Shown here in pieces: positions 54,473-64,000 of a stretch of 64,000 nucleotides of DNA (positions are counted from its first letter, which is position 1; every line of letters begins with the position of its first letter). The position numbers were made by a program, and so were the translations under genes. A model generated the notes under the pieces. That model saw only the letters and a list, made by a program, of their open reading frames with translations. It had not been told where the DNA came from and ran no database searches. Source of the DNA: Diphasiastrum complanatum (taxonomy: Eukaryota > Streptophyta > Lycopodiopsida > Lycopodiales > Lycopodiaceae). The stretch spans positions 19,829,273 to 19,893,272 of the forward strand of contig CM055114.1 in NCBI GenBank assembly GCA_029204225.1, written 5' to 3'.

Positions 54473-56570
54473 GGAAGGCTTATTCCGCTGCGCTCAATAG
54501 TTCATTCATATAATAGTGTAGAATCAGCATTCAAGTAAACTAAATAGGCTGAAATTGTGGCATAGATCTTGCAGATTCTCTTACTTTTCAATTCTTGATG
54601 TTCTTGGGCTCTCCAAGAATCAAGAAATGAGTGTTTCTTGATCCTTGAACATTCATAATGTTGTCTTTTAGCTTCTTGTTTCTTGTTCTTGTTTATGTTT
54701 TGTTGCTTGTAGATTAATTCGAATTTCAAGATATGTTTTCAACTCATTTTACAACAAGTAGAAATAGGCACTAAGCTACACTCAGATCCTTGTTGAGCAT
54801 CGTGGCTTGCACTTTCAATTGATGTAAGTATAGTTCAGGAGAGAACAAGTTCCTGTGAATGCACTGATAGGCTAGATAAAAACTATACTACAACAAAAAT
54901 CTTACTGTATGGCTGAATGTTAACCAAGACTTTGATTGCCAAGAATGACCCATAAGAGTCTGGTAACAGACAGTAATTAAATGCCAAACAAGCAACGTGC
55001 CAAGTCATATTGAGTCTACATAGAGAATAAAACCAAAGTAATGAGAAATCAATGAACATCACAACAAAACCATACATAAAAAATGGAAAAAATATATGAA
55101 CTGTGTCACTTTTACATGAAAAAAATACAACAAAACAAGGATGAATATGATGGTCTCTACATCTCTCCTGGCTGAGACTTGAATCTGCAACTGTCGAAAA
55201 AGTGGTGCAACCAGCTGTGTGAAGTTTACAGTTTGCAAAATTTTGATGGAGTTAATGAGATTGGCAACCATTATCGAAACATGAATATCTTTTCCAGCTA
55301 TGATTTTATGCAGCATGCCCTGGCATATGCACAATTCATGATGGTTAGGACATGAGTTGATAATATTGTGGACTTTATTTCTGATTCCTTTTCACTAGGA
55401 TGTCACAGTTGGGATTGTTGAGTGGTAGAATATGAGGCATCATCTTCAAGCTTGACACACTTGATCATTCCTTATGTTAAAAAAAGGGATACCAAACACT
55501 ACCCTTGACTGAATATGAAGACAATATAATTGAAAGAAACATCAACGAGAACATCGTTTGCATTAGATACATGGATTTTACCTTGTGTTTGTGTGTGTGA
55601 CATGTTATGGAGTATGATCAAAATTCATCCATAACTTTTTTTGTTATCAATTGGTTGTCATAATCGTGATTTTCAAGAGTCTTAAAACACTATTTGATAG
55701 AGCTAAACAATATTCAAATACGTTGTAGTGTTTTGCAGCTATAAACTCGAAGCTAATATATTATATTTGCTATATATGGACATTTATTGAAAACCATATG
55801 TAGAAAATTACTTCTTTGTTGTTTGAGTATAACTATCATCTTGAGTGGATTTATGAGCTAGTCATCATTCTATTGTAACTTTTGTATATATTGTTTATAT
55901 TTTTTAAAGTGATGCCCTTCAATCTATTGGAAAGAGGTGATGAGATAAGAGAAAGCAAAATGACAAGCCGAAGGAGGTAAATGACTTATCGAGCACATCA
56001 AAATGAATGTTCTCTCCTATGCATGACCATGCCTATTAATATTGAACAAAAATAGTGACAAAAGTCACGTTTAGTCATTTAACAACTAACTTTGAGATCA
56101 CCAGAAGCTAAAGTGATTACATAGCCAAACAATGAAGTATTGAATTATAAAGAAAAACAGTAAGAGATTATCAGTTACAAATAATCACACAGATGCATAC
56201 AAATGTGGAAAATGGCTACAAACGGAGAGAAAAATGGGCAAAAGTAGCAAGTATGAAGGAGCTAGACAACCTGCAAACAAAAGTGAAGAGGGGTGAAAAT
56301 GGAAGGAGAAATGGACAAAAGAGATGAGGGAATTGGGCGTTGGACACAAACAAGCTGAACTTAGGCGCCACAAATAATCTGCCAAAAACAAAAATTCTGG
56401 TCGAATGCTCTGATAGGAGCTGGTCCTCCTCCAAACTATGCTGAATGTTGTTGAAGCAAAGAGATGAAAGCCCTCAACAAAGAGAGAAAAAAAAATCAGC
56501 AAGGAAAATGGGCACCCAATCAAAAAATCAGATCTAAAATTCAGCAATCAGGAAAGTGCTTTGATACCAA
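54473..56570. repeat. Unit E, copy 4
   Basis: Starts with a 37-base R335 end (GGCTTATTCCGCTGCGCTC...) and follows copy 3 directly, so two E units stand head to tail. Contains the open 91-codon frame (55059-55334), an R335 relative (about 55985-56200) and a primer binding site variant at 56558-56569. Confidence 0.78.
56558..56569 (-). other. Copia-type primer binding site (variant)
   Basis: TGGTATCAAAGC on the minus strand, as at 12589-12600. Confidence 0.7.
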
Positions 56571-56755
56571 GATTTAAATACAACCAAGACTGATCTAGAG
56601 CTAAGCTATGAAAGCATCACGTAAGCAAGATTTAACCCTAGAAAACAGGAAAGAGAGAGTAAGGAGACTAAAGAGAGAGATCAAAATCATCAACTGAATA
56701 ACATATGACACAGATTCCCTACTTATAACCTAAAGGAAACTTCCAGGGGCAAGGG
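56570..56755 (-). other. Probable 3' part of a copia-like LTR
   Basis: Same as 12601-12785, between the primer binding site and the F-box fragment. Confidence 0.45.
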
Positions 56756-56756
56756 C

Positions 56757-57400
56757 CAGTCATAAAAGAATAGACGTTTAACACCCACTAGGATTATTTA
56801 TGTCAAAGTTAACGTCCGAGAAGATATCCGCAATAAGCTAGTGAGGAATGGTGGCAACCAGTTCCTTCCACTCTGCAGTCGAGTCTATGTTCAACTCCCA
56901 TATTGCAATGTCATAAATAGTACAACCAGAAGACAAAACCATAAAGAGACCTCTAATGCCCACCAGAACATGTTTGACTATTGTAATTCCTTTCCCTTTT
57001 CATTTTAGTTCGATCTTATATTGCATTGTCCACATTGAATGTATGCTATTTTCACTCCAAACACCATCTTCAATATTATACGTCATCATTGTATCAGGGC
57101 AAAGATCTGTCATGGCATACATAACCTTGCCAAAAACAATCGTTCGTCCATGCATGGAGTCCATAAGCTATAACTTTATGCTTCCACTTTCATTCCAACG
57201 GTTAGATATTGACTCATACACATGCATCGTGGCTACATATCCCATCTCGTCTCCAAACTGCCCTCTTACCACAATAACCTTGTACGTCTTGGTGAGTTTG
57301 TCCGCCACTAATCTTTGCAGGTGACAGTAGGTATGGGGCGTGGCGGGCAGGATTGGAAGTTGTCTGCAACACTTCAACAAAGGTTCCCAAAATGTCATAT
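56757..57400 (-). pseudogene. F-box gene fragment, second copy
   Basis: Same central exon-1 fragment as 12788-13416, including the CAG-to-TAG stop (57168-57170). It agrees with the intact gene in places where the first copy has changed (DEMGYVATMHVYES here, DERRYVATMHVYES there). So the two fragments share one origin and then diverged. Confidence 0.85.
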
Positions 57401-57659
57401 TGCTGATCATTAGCCTAACTCAAAAAAGAGACTTTTTTTTGGAAAAGAACCTTTGCCCACTTCAATATAGATATATCTGAAGTGGATGTACAATCTGAAA
57501 GCTCAGCGAAGGTTTCCAATAATGTATAGGCAATTTATGACCGAAACAGTGACTTTATAAGTCATTTTTTGTCAAAAAATACTTTCCTTAACAGCACTTA
57601 ACAATTAAATATTGAAAACAAAAAATTGAAAAACAATTAAAAATAAAATATCATTTAGA
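57401..57659. other. Probable Ty3 3' flank or LTR piece
   Basis: Copy of 13417-13690. No coding signal. Confidence 0.4.
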
Positions 57660-58765
57660 TCATGCTTGTTGAACTGGTGGAGCAGGTTGCCAAAACTTTC
57701 CTAATCGGCTGCCATTCACAGGAGTATCAAATCGTTTTCCGTCCAAGTGCTCAAGAATTACTGCGCCATAGTTCAGGATTTCGTTCACTTTATTCGGGCC
57801 TTCACCGGGAAACTTCAATTTTTCCTTGATCAGCTTGGTTTTGTACATCAGTGCGAGATCTCTTGCTTTTAGATCCTTTTTGTGCAATTGACGATCGTGC
57901 CATGCCTTGCAGCGGGCTTCCTCTGCTGCTAACGCATGAAATGCCATCAATCGTGTTTCACATAATTTGTGCAATGCTTCATGACGTAGGTGTAAAGACT
58001 TATCATCATTTAACCGTTCTGTTGTCGTTATGCATAAAGATGAAATTTAAAATTCAATCGGCATGACAGCATCTTGACCATAAACAAGTTGAAAGGGGAC
58101 TGATTTGTACTACTTTTGTAACCGGTTCTGAATGCCCACAATGTTGCATACAATTTATGTTTTCAATCAAACCGACTTGCTTCAACTATTTTCATCATAA
58201 TAGTGCAGAGAGTCTTATTGGAAGATTCAGCTTGGCCATTCTAGTAAGGAGTACTAAATCTGTGTATAACAAAAAAATCTTCCAGTAAACACTTTATTGT
58301 TTGATTGACAAAGTGTGTACCCAAGTCACTGACAATCTCGATCGGACATCCAAATCTGATAACAATATTTTCGTAGAGAAACCTGGTCGTGGATTTCGCA
58401 TCAGCAACTTTCACAGCTTTGTCTTCAACCCACTTGGTCATATAATCAGTTGCTACGATAATGTGTCGGGCCTGAGATCCTCGCGCGACATGATGAATAG
58501 GACCACTATAATCCAGTCCCCATTTTTCAAACGGTGCTTGCGATAAAACCGGATGCAAGGGTTCATAGTTCTGTCTAGTAGGCCATTGTACTCGCTAGCG
58601 AACATCACATGTCTGAATATAATTTTCTATGTTGTTATGAAGGGTAGGCCACCAACAACCTGATAGCAAAAGTTTGTGAACCGTAATATCTGTAGAGAAA
58701 TGTCCTCTGCCCATGCCATCATGGGAAAACATGATTAATTCTGGTATTTCATGCGGGCGATAGTG
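57660..58765 (-). pseudogene. Ty3/gypsy integrase with C-terminal domain, second copy
   Basis: Same as 13691-14790. Core: PFEKWGLDYSGPIHH, YMTKWVEDKAVKVADAKS, VSDLGTHFVNQTIK to FSTPY (58241). Tail 57660-57974: GEGPNKVNEILNYGAVILEH and VNGSRLGKFW. It keeps CAG (58571-58573) where copy 1 has TAG and is less decayed. Stops remain in the zinc-binding part. Confidence 0.85.
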
Positions 58766-61075
58766 GCTAGGTTTGCTTCATCTCATTTCCCTTCATTGGC
58801 CGACTCACCACCTCTTTACGTTTTAGATACAAATCACGTAATTGTAACTTGATCCAAGGAGTTTATCTATTATTTGCCACTATCCCACGACAAGAAACCA
58901 CAAAATTTAGTGAGGTGAGGAAGACGAGTGTCATAGTCGAAATACGATTGTTATCCTTGTCAAGAAGAGTTTATGACAAGATAGACAATGTCAAAAAAAT
59001 CAAACATTGTGTTATTTTAGCCCCAATATACCTAAAGAAACGTGATAAGTTGAAAATTTATCGGTATAATAAATAATTAAGTATTGGATGTTTCAAGAGG
59101 TATTTATTGTCCTATTACTGGTTTTTTATGGTTACTTAGTGTTGTGAGTAGTTGCTTGCTAGGCGACCATTTTTTGTAACCCATAACGCAAACGATAAAT
59201 TGATTGCAAGTAATTATTTATTTTTATTTTGACATCTTGTGTCTAGCATTGATATTGTTTGCTTCATTATGGTTACACCGTATTTTGTTATGGTGTTCAG
59301 TTATATATGCAGCTTGAGATTACGATGGCTATAAATAGGTAAAGTATTGATCACTAATGTACTCTACAATTAAAGAATTATTACAAATAATGTTTAACAA
59401 TGTATGTTGTTTATGAAGCATAAATCATGAATGTAACAAAATGACATCATCACAGGATGAGAGTTCTCATCCATTCTCATTCCTCTAGTTTGATTAGTCG
59501 TTTGACAAATTGTATTTCAAAGTAGGTAAGGAAACAATTGCACCAAACAGGTGAGCAAGCAAACCCCATAGGTATGCCATCAATTTGCTTCTAGCTTTTA
59601 TTTCCAAATTGAATGATATAGTTGGAGATCAACACATTGTTCAACCATATCAATGTTTGCTCAACCAATGTTCATAATCTTGTTGATTTTAGGTCAAAAT
59701 CCATTGACCTTAATTTTATAGCATAGGTTTTTGTGTTCTTTGGTTACATTTGCTAGCTTGTACACTTCATGTATCATATGTGTGATAATCGTAGTTAACC
59801 TATTTGGCCTTCGTAGTAGAATGTTTTCATAGAGTTTATGGAAGATTCACATTGCTAGAATAAACATGTATCTACATTAAGGATCATCTTGTGTGTTGGA
59901 TTTAAGCCTTACTCCATTCATGATGAATGGAGACAATTCACTTAGACTTGCTCTTGTCATAAATGTAACAAGTATAAAGAAGATACGATCATGGGCACTT
60001 GTGATCCATCTTGAAGTTTTTATATGTGCTTTGTATGTAGACAATCATTCCTCACTTTCTATAGGATTGGTAGGTATAATATTTTCCAAAACTTGTTTGA
60101 TGATTTTTATTTTTTTTGGAATCCATAGCATGGTATATTTTCAAAAATGGTGTGAAGGTTATCCCTTTTAGTCGTTTTAAAGCTTTACTTCGTACACACA
60201 TCAAATCATTATGTGTGTATAGCCACTTATAGTGTAAATGTTTTTTTGGTCCTAAGGAGGGTGTACTCCTTAACCTTAAAAGCAATGTTACTCCCTACGT
60301 TGATATAGGTCATCCATGGATTCACAAACCACTTCATTCAAAATAGTACATAACAGAATGATTTAGACCCTCACACAAAGAATATCTAAGATCCTTGTGT
60401 CAAATAAAATGGCAATTTAAATTAAGCAAATGACCATGTTGTTGTTATATAGATGATGTGAACTTTTTAATAACATACACTGACAATAATCAAATTTTGA
60501 AATTCACACGTGTGGAGTATCCTTTGAGTGTGATGATGATTTCCTAAGTGGTGTGCATGCATATAGATCAAGACTATATTGATAATCAAGATCTATCTCA
60601 AAAATCTAAGGCAAAGACACACTACAACATGCATACATTCATCATGCAAGTACATACACACGCGTGGAAAATGTACTTTCAAAAAACTAATTATGAAAAG
60701 TCCTAGATCTCGGGTAGAGAGAGAATGTAACAAATTGGGCTTGGGTAGAGAGAGAAACCACCAATGTGACTAGAACTCAAAATCTCATTCATCTCCAAGA
60801 AAATCAATACAATAATGAAGTGGATCATGCTACATGTCGTATATCGAGGTAGTCCATCCTCTAATTCTAATGGAGTCCCTTTTTAGCACCTCTTACATCC
60901 TATTGAATGAGTGACTCCACATCCCTTAATTTTGATTGGACCCTTTCTCACATATGATTGGACCCTTGACTCCTAAAATGTTTTGGACCAATCAAAACAC
61001 AAGAATCACATTTTGTCTAACTGGGTTGACATTCGCAACAATTGTGTTTTGTCTAACTAGGTTGACACACACACT
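58765..61075 (-). repeat. Block H, copy e (reversed)
   Basis: Close copy of 14795-17160, with a deletion of about 75 bases near 59831. Ends at an AC/CT microsatellite (61068-61097) joining Copia-B. Confidence 0.75.
59415..59640 (-). pseudogene. Reverse transcriptase fragment in block H copy e
   Basis: Minus strand has QIDGIPMGFACSPVW and, in another frame, CYIHDLCFI, as in the other two copies. The same Asp-to-His change in the catalytic box is shared by all three, so the parent of these copies was already dead or the motif call is imperfect. Confidence 0.5.
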
Positions 61076-61094
61076 CTCTCTCTCTCTCTCTCTC

Positions 61095-62059
61095 TTTGTA
61101 GATATTACAGGAGATCACCTAGACTCCCACAATATCAAATCCATTTTCATCGGTTGTACCACTTCAGATAGAACTCATATGTTGTATGATTCTGTTGAAT
61201 TGAAGTTATTCATCTGTTGAGATATTGTTTTATTGAGGATCAATTTATTGACCTCAAAGGCTCAGATAGTCGAACTATCCAGCACTCCTATTTTCGATTT
61301 GACTATTTCTATCGAATGTTCAAATTTATCAACTTCAGGCGAACAACTTATCAAGAACGAATCAGAAGAAGATGTTGTAGCTCAACAACAACATAATTGA
61401 GAAAATGATTATCAGCCTCATTCATCTCCCAAAAGATCGACAAGAGATTGCAGACCACCTAACATATGTACTGATCAATTTGTTTGTTATCTCATTTGAG
61501 AGCTGACTATTGTCAAAGAAGCACTCAGTCAGTTAGACTCTGATCTACGGAGAAAAGCTATGGATGGAGAATATTTATCTTTCATCAAAAACCAAACTTG
61601 GAATATTGTCAAATTACCTGCCAACAAAAATGTAATTGATTGCAAATGGGTATTTAAGATAAAATACAAAGCAGATGGAAGTATCGATTGAAGGAAAGTT
61701 TGACTTGTTGCACGATAATTTTTCCAAATCCTGAATATCGACTATAGTGAGACTTTCAGTCCGGTAGTAAAGCATTCTTCAATCAGACTTCTAGTAACTA
61801 TTGTATGTTGCTGAAGAGAATTTGGAGATACATCATATGGATGTACATACAACGTATCTAAATGGAGTTATCTAAGAAGATACCTACATGATGTCTTCTG
61901 AAGGTTATCTAATAAACGACAAGGAGAATCATGTATGTAAACTTCATAGAGCACTAATAAAGATGCAAAATGAATGTTGTCTCAGAATTTGACATGATAG
62001 ATCTGGGCGAAGCTCATTATGTTGGAAGAAAGAAGCATGATTCGATAATTCAAAGTCTA
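61095..62059 (+). pseudogene. Copia-B integrase end and RT, shortened copy
   Basis: As 17187-18325: DITGDHLDSHNIKSIFIG, THMLYDSVELKLFIC, then stops, then AMDGEYLSFIKNQTW, DCKWVFKIKYKADGSI and VHTTYLNGVI. About 180 bases, including the YVDD box, are deleted at about 61956 (AGAGCAC joined to TAATAAAGATG). It resumes with FDMIDLGEAHYVG and is cut by R335 at 62060. Confidence 0.85.
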
Positions 62060-62395
62060 TGAATGAACTATTGAGCGCAGCGGAATAAGCCTTCTTTCCT
62101 AATGCATGACTACGCCTATCAATAATTGAACAAAGCTATAATGACAGAAGTCACGTTCAATCCTTTAGCAAATAGCTATGGAATTATTAGTACCAAAGTG
62201 ATTTTGCAGTCAAACAATTTCAGAGTGTAAAGTAGTGTAAAGAATATTGCAGTGTTGAAGTATTCAACAGATCAGACGAAACAATAATAGATTTATCAGC
62301 TATAAATAGCTACAAAGAAGCATACATTCTGACATGATATTGAACGCAATAAGAAAATAGATTGATTCAGTAAGTACCGTGTACAAATCAGATGA
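62060..62395 (+). repeat. R335 repeat, first of tandem pair
   Basis: Full forward copy. The Copia-A RT scrap after it (62396-62540) has lost one base in GNDVT, as at 10063-10212. Confidence 0.8.
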
Positions 62396-62647
62396 GAAGT
62401 TGGTATGCTAAGCTTAACACTTTTCTTCTTTCTCAAAATTTAAAGATGAGTGAGTATGATCTTTTACTTTACTATAGATTTGTTGGAAATGATGTACCAT
62501 TCTTCTAATCTATATGATTGATATCATTTTGAGTTGAGGTAACAATCAAGATGCAAAATGAATGTTGTCTTAGAATTTGATATGATAGATCTAGGCGAAG
62601 CTCATTATGTTGGAAGAAGGAAGGATGATTCGATAATTCAAAGTCTA

Positions 62648-62959
62648 TGAATGAACTATTGAGCGCAGCGGAATAAGCTTTCTTTCCTGATGCATGACTA
62701 CTCCTATCAATAATTGAACAAAGCTATAATGACAGAAGTCACGTTCAATCGTTACTACCAAAGTGATTTCGTAGTCAAACAATTTCAGAGTGTAAAGTAG
62801 TGTAAAGAATATTGCAGGGTTGAAGTATTCAACAGATCAGACTAAACAATAACAGATTTATCAGTTATAAATAGCTATAGAGAAGCATACATTCTGACAT
62901 GATATTGAACGCAATAAGAAGGTAGATTGATTCAGTAAGTAGCATGTACAAATCTGATG
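62648..62959 (+). repeat. R335 repeat, second of tandem pair
   Basis: Forward copy with about 25 bases missing near 62751 (TTCAATCGTTACTACC in place of the usual longer stretch). Confidence 0.8.
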
Positions 62960-63185
62960 AGGAGCTGGTATGCTAAGCTTAACACTTTTCTTCTTTTTCA
63001 AAATTTCAAGATGAAAGAGTATGATCATTCACTTTACTATAGATTTGTTGGAAATGATGTTACCATTCTTCTAATCTATATGATTGATATCATTTTGAGT
63101 GGAGGTAACAATCAAGATGTTGATGATATCAAGATGGCACTAGAAAAAGAGTTTGATGTTGTTCTATGCTTCACTCCCTTGAATA
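62960..63185 (+). pseudogene. Copia-A reverse transcriptase, middle part
   Basis: The best-kept copy of this piece: WYAKLNTFLLFQNFKMKEYD, HSLYYRFVGNDVTILLIYMI, DIILSGGNNQDVDDIKMALE, KEFDVV. The catalytic box is YMID. It then enters the inverted segment, giving a chimeric reading through to 63217. Confidence 0.8.
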
Positions 63186-63945
63186 AACATGTTGAATTTC
63201 CACCCCCTTCTCCATGACTTGTTCTCCCACAATTTGATAAGCCACTTCAATATGCTTGCTCCTTGCATGAAAAATAGGATTCCTTGCCAATATTTGGTTT
63301 GAAAGGTTACCACAAAAGATGATTGGACTCTTTGAAAAGTCCAACAAGTGAAAATCCATTAACATTCTCTTGATCCATAACATAACTTTTGTGCAAAATG
63401 TAAGAGCTTTGTACTCGGCCTCACTAGATGACAATGAGATTGTAGCTCGCTTTTCTGACATCCAAGAGATAGCTCCATCAATTATGAAAACAGCATGTGC
63501 ACCTATGGATTTCCTATCCATTTGATCTCTAGAAAAGTCCAAATCTGAAAATCCATACAGGTCTGGTTATGATCCTCCATAAACAATTCCAAAATCATTA
63601 GTTCCCAAGATGTATCTCGATACCCTCTTGCCTAGTTTCCAATGCTCCACATTAGTATCATGCATGAATTGGCTTAATCTACCAACACAATAGCTTAGAT
63701 CAGGTCTTGTGATGGTTATATATATGAGTGAACCAACTAGCTTGCTATAGAGAGTAATGTCCTTGAAGAATCTTTCATTACCTCTTATAGTGAGCTTTAC
63801 ATTTGACTCCATTGGTGTATCACAAGACTTTGCATCTACCATATGAAATATCTTTAAGATTAAATTATAATACTTCTCTTGACAAATGAGAGTAAATTGA
63901 TAAGTTCTAAATACTTCTATTCCCAAGATATAATGCAAAAGATCA
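63171..63945 (-). pseudogene. Inverted Copia-A RT thumb and RNase H segment
   Basis: Minus strand from 63945: LLHYILGIEVFRTYQF, DAKSCDTPMESNVKL, SLIYITITRPDLSYCVGRLS, one stop near 63560, then DRKSIGAHAVFIIDGAISWM, ISLSSSEAEYKAL, HARSKHIEVAYQIV to HVYSRE. Same breakpoints as at 18872 and 41741. The best-preserved of the three. Confidence 0.85.
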
Positions 63946-64000
63946 TGCTCACTTGGAGTTCTATCTAAATCTATGCTAAAACTAGATGAAGAGGGAGTGT
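63946..64000 (+). pseudogene. Copia-A pol C-terminus at window edge
   Basis: VLSKSMLKLDEEGV on the plus strand with GAAGAGGGAG, ending at the window edge just where the LTR (TGT...) should start. Confidence 0.7.

Larger units (their letters stand above)
61961..63110 (+). repeat. 588-bp tandem duplication
   Basis: Unit 61961-62548 is repeated as 62549-63110: RT thumb (FDMIDLGEAHY), R335, then Copia-A RT up to GGTAACAATCAAGATG. The join shares AAGATG with both ends. The second unit is a little shorter because of an internal loss in its R335. Confidence 0.9.
54473..64000. repeat. Segmental duplication D2, copy 2
   Basis: Direct copy of 10504-19720, running off the window edge. See that entry for content and differences. 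Confidence 0.9.

Noticed and set aside
1-64000. tRNA, rRNA, CRISPR or bacterial operon features
   Set aside because: None seen; the window has eukaryotic retroelements and an intron. Short direct repeats found are microsatellites or segmental copies.

Overview
The window looks like land-plant nuclear DNA: AT-rich, gene-poor, and almost wholly made of decayed retrotransposons, fragments of them, and later segmental copies. The supports are plant-type Ty1/copia and Ty3/gypsy proteins, primer binding sites matching plant initiator-Met tRNA, an F-box protein gene with a short GT-AG intron, and long (GA)n tracts. The F-box type and a possible Penelope-like reverse transcriptase would fit a non-flowering plant (bryophyte, fern or gymnosperm), but this is only a guess. 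I saw no rRNA, tRNA, CRISPR or bacterial feature.

Layout. 1-1712: degenerate gag of an unknown retroelement. 1713-6336 (block D1-A): copia gag, a CACTA-like transposase fragment and a second copia gag/protease; it recurs at 43436-49922 (D1-B). 6337-9745 and 14312-17877 are arms of a large inverted repeat (copia IN/RT, (GA)n, an anonymous 2.3-kb block called H here, Ty3 integrase). 10504-19720 (block D2) recurs at 54473-64000 and holds an anonymous 2-kb unit called E, an F-box fragment, Ty3 pol, H and a chimeric copia unit. 19700-24557: copia LTR pieces, a third E copy and a Ty3 leader. 24558-27612: Ty3 gag with a 1-kb internal tandem duplication. 27986-29700: copia pieces. 29703-34111 and 34986-39473 (block D3): two direct copies of an F-box gene, a foldback repeat and H. 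39474-43049: the longest copy of the chimeric copia unit, with a full 498-bp LTR. 49923-52028: copia integrase, then a 500-bp LTR and RNase H on the other strand. 52030-54471: another E copy.

The only gene that looks able to encode a full host protein is the F-box gene on the minus strand at 35201-36666 (two exons, 420 codons). Its tandem copy at 29896-31438 is broken, and two more copies (12788-13416, 56757-57400) are central fragments lying between copia-like and Ty3 sequence. All other coding signal belongs to transposable elements, mostly with stops and frameshifts; the longest still-open frames are a copia gag (1953-2564), a copia integrase (50306-50914) and a copia RNase H end (51480-52028).

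The most unusual structure is a chimeric copia unit present three times (17187-19930, 39474-43049, 61095-64000): part of one copia pol, a 335-bp repeat (R335), the RT of another copia, an inverted segment of that same RT/RNase H, then the pol C-terminus, polypurine tract and LTR in the original direction. Several nonsense codons are CAG-to-TAG changes relative to sister copies, as expected from deamination of methylated cytosine.
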